From contig OZ025707.1 of NCBI GenBank assembly GCA_964019335.1, forward strand, positions 357,501 to 421,500: a stretch of DNA of 64,000 nt. The letters are read 5' to 3'. The stretch comes from Diplonema japonicum. Its lineage: Eukaryota > Euglenozoa > Diplonemea > Diplonemida > Diplonemidae. Numbering within the stretch: the first letter of the stretch is position 1; each line of letters opens with the position of its first letter. The notes under the pieces were generated by a model that saw nothing but the letters and a program-made list of their open reading frames with translations, ran no database searches and had not been told where the DNA came from. This document shows, one piece after another, positions 31,280 to 40,236 of the stretch. Made by a program: the position numbers and the translations under genes.

Positions 31280-31610
31280 GCGATCCTGTCACATACTGCA
31301 GGTTCCCTTCAAAGACATCTTTTTTTTGTGTTGTTTTCTATTCTTTTTTTTGATTTTTTACGTCCCTAGCGCCGTCTTTGAGCTTTCTCTGTGAACCGCT
31401 GCATTTTCACGTTGAAGACCCTTAGTACCTTGACTGAGGATTTATGTCTAGGCGGCTGTAGGAGAGGTAACACAGTGTTGTCATCTTGTTCGTGTGGTGC
31501 GACAGGCGCTATGTGAAATCGACCTGGTTCAACTCGACTTCCGTGAGGTTGGGTGGCGGGCGGTGTTACAAGAAAAAAAAGAGAGCAAAAAAAAAAAAAA
31601 AAAAAAAAAA
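31207..31610. other. Spacer with R4 repeat
   Basis: A T37-scale run, the R4 copy, T-rich sequence and, directly before the next ATG, an A23-25 leader. No gene seen. Confidence 0.5.
31278..31319 (+). repeat. Dispersed repeat R4, copy 2
   Basis: Same 42 bases as 28972-29013 with one mismatch (AAAGACATC versus AAATACATC). Confidence 0.75.
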
Positions 31611-32381
31611 ATGTCGATCCGACAAGTGGTGTCGAGGGCTCTCACGAGAAGCCGTTTGGCGAGCAGTATCACCGCAGCAAAGAGGACGGTGATAGCGATG
31701 GACGGCGTGGACGACAGCGATAGACAGTGGTGGGAGTGGCACATACCCACAAGGCAGCACAAAGGAGGGAAGACAACTGTCCTCTACCTGGACGGTGTGG
31801 GGAAATTTACGTGGAAAATGCTAATCGAGAAGGAAATCTTCACCATAGATGATCTAGCGAAGGCCTCAGACGATATGATATTCGACCTCGAGAGGGCAGG
31901 GTGCCTCCACGTTAATGTGGCAAAAGAGCACGCTAAGGTCTTCATGAAAACCATGGGTGAAAGGGAACGAGAGCTGCAGATGCAGCAAACCAGCTGGGAC
32001 AAGGAAGTCGAACGGCTTTTGGAAGAGCGGGAAAAGATAGCCGAGGCGAACCGGGTTAAATGGGAGAAATCAAACCAGAACTACTCTGAGGTTTTTTTTT
32101 TTCAAAAAAAAAAAAAGAAAAAAAAGAACGAAAAAGAAATCGTATCTCACACACACACAGCTCCGCAAAGCAGCGATGGATGAACAACGGGAACAAGTTA
32201 AACTCGCTGTCGAAGCCCACGATTTCGGACCCGGAAAACTCCGGCATCAAGAGTCTAGATTCCAACAAGAAATGGGCAGTGAGGTATTTTTTTTTTTTTT
32301 TCACAAAAAAGGAAGAAATCCCCTCAGATTGACGCAGAAGTGGTTGATGACGAGCCCCACCAGGGAAACCCTTTTAAATAG
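31611..32381 (+). CDS. Helix-hairpin-helix / coiled-coil protein, three exons
   Basis: Exons 31611-32090, 32161-32283 and 32328-32381 (160 + 41 + 17 codons, 218 aa). Introns are 70 and 44 bp, both after GAG, phase 0: GTTTTT...CACACAG and GTATTT...CCCTCAG. Reading straight through meets stops, whereas the spliced frame is clean. Residues ~57-90 (YLDGVGKFTWKMLIEKEI, FTIDDLAKAS) fit a helix-hairpin-helix module that often binds DNA or protein. A long charged coiled coil follows (ERERELQMQQ, EVERLLEEREK). The N-terminal ~20 residues (Arg/Ser-rich, no acid) could be a mitochondrial targeting peptide; that is inferred. ATG directly follows a run of ~25 A. Confidence 0.65.
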
Positions 32382-32512
32382 ACAGGAGAAAGGTGAGGGG
32401 GGGGGGGGGGGGGGGGAATCAGGCAGTGTGTTATTATTCCTCGTTTTTCTTTTTTTTTTTTTAACAATTCTTTATAAAAAAAAAGAGAAATGCACGGGAA
32501 AACAAAAAAACA

Positions 32513-33775
32513 ATGCAACAACCGGTAGTAGTAGTCGACATCGGGGGCCACTCGGCGAAGGTTGGAATCGCAGGAAACGAGCTCCCAGACGTGAAATGCG
32601 CGAGCAGCTACGGGGTGGCACACAACGGCACCGCAAAATACGGATTATCAGGCCTAGAAACGGGAATAAGGGTAGGGTGCCCGTATGAACCGGAAGGCAG
32701 TGACATCGGCGAAGTGGGCGACTGGAACGGGTGGTGCGGTGTGCTAGCCCACTGCATCCGCACAATGGGCCTAGAAGAAGAACACCTGGACAGAATCGTC
32801 GTGATCGAAAGAGGTTGGGCACAGCCAGCGACATTACTAAACTGCGCGGAGTCCATCTTCACACACCTCCCTTTCTCCTCTGTCACCTTCCTGCGCACAC
32901 CCTCCGCAGTTTCCATCCACCTCGCAAAGCAACACGTCATGGTGGTGGAGTCCGGCCACACCACAACTTCCGCATCTCCTGTCATGCAACACCGTACTTT
33001 ACAAAACGCAGTTGTCCGATCGCCTTACAGCGGTAAACATCTTTCATACGATGTGGGAAGCATGGTACAGGTCAAGGGCCACACGTGCCGACCGAGGTTT
33101 AATTACGAACGGTGCCGAAGGGCCGACGGTACGATCCGCACAGAGGAGACGTCGGGAAAACGTGCCGTGCAGTACTCAAAGCTGCAGTTCTGGAAGGACG
33201 AAATGCACAGGGAGATCAAAGAGGTCGTGTTGCGGGTGGATCTGAAATACATGAGCGATAACAGAACAAACTACAACCTCCCCGACGGGACCGTGCTGGA
33301 GATGCGGGACGAACCCGGGATTATCGCGTCCGCTATGTTCAACGAGAACCCGAACGAGGAGCTGGACCTCACGAAGGTAGGGCAGGTCATTCCTCTGCAC
33401 CGCGAGACAACTGGTCTCTTCGTGCACAGCCCGAAATACTGCATCTCCGACATGGTGATGCGCGCCTCGCGTTGCGTCGACGACCTGACCCGCACAATCC
33501 TCATCAATGGTAACATTGTCGCCACAGGCGGTACCACCACCATACCCAACTTCACGGAACGGCTTGAGACTGACATCTACCGTCAGATGGAGAAGTACGG
33601 CGTTTCGATACCTCAGGCGAAACGGACATGCGTGGCAATGTCCGACAGCGAAAAAATATTCGCGCCATGGAGCGGCGCCTCCATATTCGGATCGTGGGGC
33701 CCATCACAGGACACGGCCATCACCAAAACAACCTGGGAGGAGACAGGGTACAGTACAATAGTTGACGCGTGGTAG
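32513..33775 (+). CDS. Actin-related protein, Arp4/BAF53-like
   Basis: 420 aa with an actin fold throughout. Phosphate loop 1 is VVDIGGHSAKVGIAG. Phosphate loop 2 and what follows, VVESGHTTTSASPV...SPYSGKHLSYDV, is closer to Arp4 (an SP-x-G after the loop) than to actin. Later come YNLPDGTVLEM, LFVHSPKY, ILINGNIVATGGTTTIPNF and a C-terminal APWSGASIFGSW. Arp4 is a nuclear subunit of INO80, SWR1 and NuA4 chromatin complexes, pairs with actin and does not polymerise. Length matches the family (430-490 aa) with small deletions. Only ~130 bp separate it from the upstream stop. A different nuclear Arp cannot be excluded. Confidence 0.72.
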   Translation: MQQPVVVVDIGGHSAKVGIAGNELPDVKCASSYGVAHNGTAKYGLSGLETGIRVGCPYEPEGSDIGEVGDWNGWCGVLAHCIRTMGLEEEHLDRIVVIERGWAQPATLLNCAESIFTHLPFSSVTFLRTPSAVSIHLAKQHVMVVESGHTTTSASPVMQHRTLQNAVVRSPYSGKHLSYDVGSMVQVKGHTCRPRFNYERCRRADGTIRTEETSGKRAVQYSKLQFWKDEMHREIKEVVLRVDLKYMSDNRTNYNLPDGTVLEMRDEPGIIASAMFNENPNEELDLTKVGQVIPLHRETTGLFVHSPKYCISDMVMRASRCVDDLTRTILINGNIVATGGTTTIPNFTERLETDIYRQMEKYGVSIPQAKRTCVAMSDSEKIFAPWSGASIFGSWGPSQDTAITKTTWEETGYSTIVDAW

Positions 33776-33808
33776 ATTTTTTTTTTCTTCTATTTTTTTT
33801 TTTTTTTT

Positions 33809-33852
33809 TTGAACGGTGAGCACCCACCCGCACACCGAAATTTATCAAATTT
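33809..33852 (+). repeat. Dispersed repeat R2, copy 3
   Basis: TGAACGGTGAGCACCCACCC then GCACACCGAAATTTATC; same as 26067-26111. Here it lies in the 5' leader of the next gene, with no LINE or R1 beside it. Confidence 0.75.
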
Positions 33853-33907
33853 CTACCAAATTTCTTTTGTGTACTCTGCTTTCTACACCGCCATTATCCA
33901 GGGCCCC

Positions 33908-35171
33908 ATGGACGATTACCCCAGCGATGCCATGACCAGCCCCCCACCCGACATGGGAGCTCTGGGAATGATGACACCACAGGACAGAACGGTGGAAGAG
34001 GAACCGGAACCAGAGGCCGGCCTCGAGGAGCTGATAAGCGATGATCTAGAACAGGACAATGTAGAGGAGAGGCTGGCCGCGCTTCACACGGAGATCGGCG
34101 AGGCAGTGACGCAGCAGGACTTTGCAAGGGCATGGAGGCTGCAGAAAGAGGTGGAAATGACGGAACAACTGAAAATAAAGCTGTCCGCATTCGACGATAA
34201 AATCGCTGCCGCAATACGCGGTATGCACGAGGCAGCAAGCTCCCAACGGTACATAGAGGCAGAGCAATTCAAAGAAGAGATCGAGGCTGTTAAGGCTCAC
34301 AAACGCGAGGTCACAAGCGTTGAAACGCAGATTGCGAAATTGGAGATCCAATCGCTGGTTCACGCGACAAACCCTGACGGGGGACTGCAAGCTGCATTGG
34401 GGGTCAAGTCGCAAATCGAAGGCTTAAGCAAACGACGGGAAGTGATACTGGAAAAAGAAGCCAAGCTCGCTGCCGCGCGTGCGAACCTTCGACATGCCGT
34501 GTCCATGAAGGAGTACGCCAGGGCGGAGACGTTGAAAAACGAGCTCTCCGCATTAAAGGGCTCCGAGCTTGTCGCTCCACCTCCCAACAGTTTGGCGAGC
34601 AACACCAACGTCCCGCAAAATCCTGATTCGTTCAGCCCTGTTTTCTCCCAGCCAAGCCAGCAGCCCGTCCCCCCCGCACCCCATGTAGCCACACGGTCGG
34701 ACGATGTAGTTACAAATCTTGCCACTTTGATCTGGCAGACTTCTCAAAAAGACGAGCAAAACCCTTTTTTGCCGCAACAAACCGGCGATAACAGGGAGGA
34801 GCACATGCGGTTCAAAAGGAGGCTGTTGAACTTCTACCAAAAATATAACCCTTCGAAGTTGCCGTCTGTCACTTCCTGTTTAGAGGTACTATTGGAAACA
34901 AAAAAAAAAAAAGGAAAAAAAATCTCAGGAGTACAAAGGGCACGAGGAACGGCTCTTCGCTGCGCTAATCGAGAAATACGGTCCCGAGCCTCCGGATTGT
35001 ATGTTGGTTGGGGGATTAAAAAAAAAAGAAAAATGTTTTTTTTTTTTTTTTCGCGTAGTGATGTCGCTTCCGCTTCCACCTGGATGGCGTCTTGTCGAAA
35101 GCTCCTCTGGTGACGTCTTCTACATCCATTCTTCTGGTAAGAAGCAGTGGGAACGGCCTCCTTACTCGTGA
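33908..35171 (+). CDS. UVR-like coiled-coil protein with YNPSKL motif and C-terminal WW domain
   Basis: ATG 33908 follows an acceptor-like CATTATCCAG ending 33901. Exons 33908-34885, 34929-34998 and 35059-35171; introns 43 bp (phase 0) and 60 bp (phase 1, donor GTATGT). Splicing restores two motifs. Residues ~310-345 read RRLLNFYQKYNPSKLPSV...EYKGHEERLFAALIEKYG, then PEPPD, a motif I associate with many kinetoplastid proteins. Then LPPGWRLVESSSGDVFYIH...KKQWERPP is a complete WW domain, which binds Pro-rich ligands. The N-terminal half has repeats of the form QQDFARAW.LQKE and MKEYARAETLKNEL, resembling UVR motifs in coiled coil. 386 aa in total; no enzyme domain. Probably a scaffold. Confidence 0.72.
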
Positions 35172-35302
35172 AAAGAAAGATGAATTTTGAAAGCTCCCCT
35201 CCCCAATAGATGTTTCCCCCCCCTCCCCCGTTCTCCCCCCTCCTTGTTGTAGAAGAAAAAAGTTCCCACGGTTCCCCCCTTTTTTTATCGTTCTTCTGTT
35301 TG

Positions 35303-35341
<39 letters not shown>

Positions 35342-35378
35342 ATAAAAAATATTTTAAAAAAAAAGGCCACCACATGTG

Positions 35379-37885
35379 ATGAGTAGCCATGTGAAGCAGA
35401 TATGGGCGATTGTGGGTTTTATCATGTGTTTGGGTGCAGAGGGGCTTTCCACAGCAACCCAAACGCTGACCTTAACAGTTCCAACAGAGACGGGAACCCT
35501 TACCTATACGGTGCCAACGGCGACTGAGTCTGGCTCTGCCACGGTCTCTCTCACAGTGCCGACTGCCACTGTGACGGACTCTGCGAGTGTTTCTTCCAGC
35601 GTCTCTCTGACGATGCCAACGGACACGGCTACACTGCCTACACCTAGTGAGACGTTAACTATGAGTCCTTCAAAGACAAAGAGCCTTACTGGGACGGTCA
35701 CTGCCACAGCGTCTCGTTCAGTTTCACTGACTCACGTGAGTGAGTCGGTCTCGTTGTCGGTAAGCATCACTCCCAGCAACAGCATTTCACCTTCTCCGAC
35801 GTCTTCGCTTAGCAAGACGGCAAGCCTCTCGCTATCCCCCACAGTGTCGTGGACCATCCCCACCCCTACCGCTTCTTATTCTCAGACGCCTTCGCTTTCC
35901 CGCACCTCGACTGTGTCCCTTTCCCGCACCTCAACTATGTCCCTTTCCCTGTCTCGTAGTGTTTTAACGACGCCCACCCCGAGCTTATCTTGGACGTTGT
36001 CCCCTTCAGCTACTGTGTCTTTGACAATCCCGACACGGACCTTGTCCTTGTCGGCTTCACTGTCAGCCACTCGCAGTTCCACTGTTGAGGTGACGATTGT
36101 GGTTCATAGGAGTAAGAGGGTATTGATGACGTTTGACACGGTATGAGGCAAGACAAAAAGAAAGAAGAAAAAAAGAAAAAAAAAATAGACCATCGACACC
36201 TTCAACATCGCCTCTGTGGTGGCGAAGATTCGCACGGCGCTGATCGTCGACAGCAACGTGGACGTCGTGGTGTACAACATAAGAGAGGTGTGTGGAACGA
36301 GAAAAAAAAACAAAAAAAGAAAAAAAAAAAAAAAAACAGGGTTCTGTTTTGGTAGACCTCGCCTTCGAAACCTCTAGTAACAGCAAGGCGAGGGTGGACC
36401 AGCTTGCCGATACGTTGGTGCAGTCTGGGAACGATCCCAGTTCCGCGCTCCGCAACGCAGAGCCGACCTTGCAGAGCACGCAGTTTGTCGGTGAAACATC
36501 TGGTGGCGGTGACGACGGGTTGTCCGAAGGCGAAATCGCTGCTATCATAGTGTCGGCCATCCTCATCGTGGTTGTCATCCTCATCACCGTGTGGCTGCTG
36601 TGCTTCAGAAAGTCCCACCGTGGTGACGGAAGGGAACCCGCACCCGCAGAACGTGCTGGCAGCCCTGCAGAAATGTACGCATCAGACAACGGCTTCCCTG
36701 AAATAAAAGCCGCCCTCGAACGAGAGTACGGTTCGGTGGAGATCGCTGCGGAAAACGCGTACATCGAAGCTGGCACGACACACGACAGGATCCAAGTGGA
36801 TGGTGTCAAGACCATTCTCGAAACAGCTGGTGTGGGCGATCGTTGCAACCACCTCCTTGCGGCATTGGTCATTGTCGATGGTGAAGTCCAGAAATCAGAT
36901 CTGATCAAAACCTTAGGTGGGAACGCTGTTCAACGGGGTTCTGATGAGAACGCACACCTCGAGCTTCTTCGCGGTGTGTTCACACGGGCAGGCGGCGGGC
37001 TCGGTGTTGTTCAAACTTCGCAGTTAACAATCGCGTTGAAACAAGATCCCATGGTGCTGTGGACGTCAACCCCGCAAGGCGACCGACACTGGGGGCAGCC
37101 TGTGATGACCGACATAGCCAACCGCCCGCACAGCTCCGAGATATCCTGGGACGAGTTCAGAACAATGTGCTTGGCGGCGCTGAACGCAGCACACGACACG
37201 AAGCCAAACGCAGTATGGAAAAAACAAAAACAAAAAAAAACCCTTTCATCCCCACACAGAACCCGCTGAGAAACGTTGTCCTGACAGAGGAGACAGCGTT
37301 AGAATTCGAAGAAGGAGACACTGTGGAGGCTCTGTACCATGGGTCATGGTTCGACGCGGTAGTACTGGAGAGGAAAAGGGCTTCTGAAGACCTACCCTCA
37401 GGGGGGTACGTCGTCATGTGGGTGGAGGACGAATCGCGAACTCTCGTGAGGGTATTTTTTTTTTTTTTTTTTTTTTTTTCCAAAAAAAAATTTTTTTTTT
37501 TTAAAAACAGAGAGAGGAAGTTCGTGCCAGGGAAACAGCGCCATCACGACCGGCATCATCAGCACAAGCTCCTTTGCCCGAGTTTTCTGCGGACGAGCCT
37601 GTCACAGTTTTCTGGAACGATGGGTGGTACAGTGGGAAGATAGCCGGACCACCTACTTCAAGAGGCACGTATACCGTTCAATGGCCCGATGAGACTGTTA
37701 CTGACGATGTTGAGACTACAGCAATTCGGCACTTAACGACCCCCATCGAGATCACTTGCGGGTCATGCAAAGCGAGCATTGAGGGGCAGCCTGATACAAT
37801 TGCCACCTGTCCGAAATGCCAGGAGGCGGCATCCTTTGTGCCTGCTGATCTGCAAACTCCTCCTCAGATTGACTTGCAAAGGTAA
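35379..37885 (+). CDS. Mucin-like type I membrane protein with cytosolic Tudor-like domains and zinc ribbon
   Basis: Five exons (35379-36140, 36189-36287, 36340-37212, 37260-37451, 37511-37885), 766 aa. All four introns (48, 52, 47, 59 bp) are phase 0, A- or T-rich, and needed to escape stops. Order: signal peptide (residues 1-25, WAIVGFIMCLGAEG); Ser/Thr/Pro-rich repeats to ~225 (TPTPSLS-like, likely O-glycosylated); a ~100-residue SEA-like extracellular domain; one membrane helix (AAIIVSAILIVVVILITVWL); and a cytosolic part. The cytosolic part has two agenet/Tudor-like barrels (GDTVEALYHGSWFDAVVL and DEPVTVFWNDGWYSGKI) and a C-x2-C...C-x2-C zinc ribbon (CGSC...CPKC). Tudor-like folds on a plasma-membrane protein are unusual. 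Function unknown; a surface receptor or adhesin is a guess. Confidence 0.72.
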
Positions 37886-38022
37886 CAAAAATTAAAAGAA
37901 ATAAAATGGAAAAGGGGCAAAACCGAACGAATAGAAAGAAATAATCTTCTCTGAAAATAACCTTTTTTCTTCTTCTTTTTTTTTTTTTTTTTGTTCCGTC
38001 CCAGACAATAGAAAGGAGTGGC

Positions 38023-38062
<40 letters not shown>

Positions 38063-38543
38063 GAGGGGGAGTATGTCACAACACTGACTTTTTAAAAAAA
38101 AGAAAAAGAAGAAAAAAAAAAAAAGAAACGAGGGTCTGAAAATGACTTTAAAAAATTGTCTTTTTTTTTTTATATTGATGTGTTGGCCTATGTCCTGCTT
38201 TTTTCTTTTAACTGTGGAAACAAAGAGAAAAAGAACGAACGAAAAAAAAAAGAGTCCCCCTCCTCTCCCCCCCTTTAGTAGTAACTGTAGCACCCTATTT
38301 TACACACACAACGTGACCCCCCCACTTTTTTCTTCTTTTTTTTGTTCCTTTCGTCATATATACCTTATTATTGGGTACCCTTTCATTTTCGTTGTTGTTG
38401 TGATTGTATTCTTTTTTTGACGCTTTTTTTTTTTTATATAAGACAAGAAGAAAAGAAAATTCCCCCAAACAGAAGGGGCGCTGGTGGGAGGTAAAGTGGA
38501 GAGGGGAGGGGGGGAGGTGGAAAAAAGAAAACGAAAAAAGAAA
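37886..38543. other. Intergenic spacer, homopolymer-rich
   Basis: Alternating T and A runs (T27 near 38034-38060). A purine-rich AGGGG/GAAA leader comes directly before ATG 38544. No gene seen. Confidence 0.5.
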
Positions 38544-39959
38544 ATGCATGTAAACATTGCATTAGAGCTATATGGAAGCAAACAAAACCTAGAGTTCTCA
38601 TTCCCAGAGGGTGTTGGGCTACAAGACCTTAAAGCAGTAGTAAGCGAAGCCTTCCAGATAGAGTCCACAGTCCAACGCCCACCAGGCACACAAACACAAG
38701 CCGTCGTAGTAGAAGACCTGGAGCTGTATGACCCCGCTAACCGAAGATGGGTAAGAATAGACGAGCGCAGTATATCTCAAATCGGAAGCGGCTCGCAACT
38801 GTACGTGTTTCAGCCGAACAGTATAGACGATCAGGGAAGGATCCCTCCAGCACGGCCAGCACCTTTAATCACACGGAAGAACATCCTGCCTGAGGTTGAC
38901 GTCATTCCTGCGATATCCCCCCAGAAGCCGAAAATACCAGCACCTTCCACTCCTGTTGGTGCGGTAACAAGGGCGTACCCTCGTACTCTATCGCCTGATC
39001 CCGAGCCGAAGACCGAGCACCACTACCACCACCACCATCATCATCACCATCATCATGATCAGCAGTCGCTTGACAATGTGGAGCAGACGACGGAGCCACC
39101 CAGGTCGGCAACACGGTATTCGCCAGAACCGGTGCAGCGTCATCAAAAAATGCAGCCCCCGTTCAAACCTGTCAGGGTGGTGCTTGTCTTTGGTGTTTCG
39201 CATGGTACGTTGGGCGAAGCGGCTGTTCAATGGCTTGCCAATGCGGCCGCCGACCCTTCCTGTCAACACCGTTACACCATCCTCGCGTGTGGGCGGAACG
39301 AGCAGGTTCTTAAGGAATTCAAGACTCAGATGCAGGCCGTGCACTTCTACTCGATCGATGTGCTCGACGGCACCGGGCTGGAGCACTTCGCGAACAAGGT
39401 GTACCAGCAGCACGGGCCACCACATCTGATCCTCAACGCTGTCGGACAGTCTCTTCCGCCTGTTATGTTCGAAAAGATGTCTGTTTCCGACTTCGATCTA
39501 GTGCTTGACACAATGGTTAAGGGGGCCGCCAATATCTGCCGTGCCTTTGTTGGGATGATGGCCTCCTCTCCGCCAGGTGAGGGGTACGAGGGTGTTGTTG
39601 TGAACTTCTCTTCCAACTGGGGGCGGACCGCCATTGACGGCCACTCTGCACTCTGCACTGCCAAATGGGCAGTCGAAGGCCTTTCCAAATCCATCGCACA
39701 GGAGCTTCCACCTCATGTTGCCGTGATCCCCTGCAACCCTGGAGCAGTGAACACAACAGGTCTCAAGACGCTCGTTGGCCCCGACAGGGCAACAGATGCG
39801 CCGTCCCCTGCCGACTGGGCGGCCGTCGCCCTTCCTTTTCTTCTGTCCCTCTCGCCGAAGGACAACGGCCGATCGCTGACCTGCCCCGGTGCGCCCACCC
39901 ACCATTATGACAATGCTCTGCAGACTACAAAGCCTATGTGGGCATTGGGGTTCCATTAG
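38544..39959 (+). CDS. BILBO1-type N-terminal domain fused to a short-chain dehydrogenase lacking the catalytic Tyr
   Basis: 471 aa. Residues 1-92 (VNIALELYGSKQNLEFSF, VVEDLELYD..., GSGSQLYVFQP) match the ubiquitin-like N-terminal domain known from BILBO1 and other trypanosomatid cytoskeletal proteins. A Pro-rich linker with a run of ten or more His (~160-170) follows. From ~210 is a Rossmann-type SDR: VVLVFGVSHGTLG in the cofactor-loop position, LNAVG for NNAG, VVVNFSSNWG for the serine strand, and then LCTAKWAVEGLSKSIA. In active SDRs this is Y-x-x-x-K; here Lys is kept and Tyr is Leu, so ordinary dehydrogenase chemistry is doubtful. PCNPGAVNT closes the domain. The fusion suggests an SDR fold used as a binding module, perhaps at a cytoskeletal site (inference). 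Confidence 0.75.
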   Translation: MHVNIALELYGSKQNLEFSFPEGVGLQDLKAVVSEAFQIESTVQRPPGTQTQAVVVEDLELYDPANRRWVRIDERSISQIGSGSQLYVFQPNSIDDQGRIPPARPAPLITRKNILPEVDVIPAISPQKPKIPAPSTPVGAVTRAYPRTLSPDPEPKTEHHYHHHHHHHHHHDQQSLDNVEQTTEPPRSATRYSPEPVQRHQKMQPPFKPVRVVLVFGVSHGTLGEAAVQWLANAAADPSCQHRYTILACGRNEQVLKEFKTQMQAVHFYSIDVLDGTGLEHFANKVYQQHGPPHLILNAVGQSLPPVMFEKMSVSDFDLVLDTMVKGAANICRAFVGMMASSPPGEGYEGVVVNFSSNWGRTAIDGHSALCTAKWAVEGLSKSIAQELPPHVAVIPCNPGAVNTTGLKTLVGPDRATDAPSPADWAAVALPFLLSLSPKDNGRSLTCPGAPTHHYDNALQTTKPMWALGFH

Positions 39960-40236
39960 AGAGATGCCCTTCCCCTTTTTTTGATAGATTTTATTTCCCC
40001 CCCCCCCCACGCCTGTAGATTTTTTCTTCTCTTTTTTTCTTTCCTTTTATTATTGCAAGAACGGGGTTTTTTACCCGGCGCGTACAAACAATGGGCCAGT
40101 TCCTCTTTCCATTTCTTGTTTTTTTCCCCACCACTGCTGTTTGTTTTTTTTCCTTTTATATATATATTTTTTTTAAAAAAAAGGTTTTTATTTCCTTTTT
40201 GCTTTTTCAATTTCACACAGGAGACGGGGAGAGAAT
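39960..40236. other. Spacer with R5 repeat and acceptor-like site
   Basis: A C9 run, the short R5 copy at 40053-40105, then a T-rich tract ending TTTCACACAG at 40220, 16 bases before ATG 40237. The latter looks like a splice or spliced-leader acceptor. Confidence 0.5.
40053..40105 (+). repeat. Dispersed repeat R5, short copy
   Basis: TGCAAGAACG then TTTTTTACCCGGCGCGTACA and GGGCCAGTTCCTC: both ends of R5 without the middle of the 29 kb and 50 kb copies. Confidence 0.6.
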
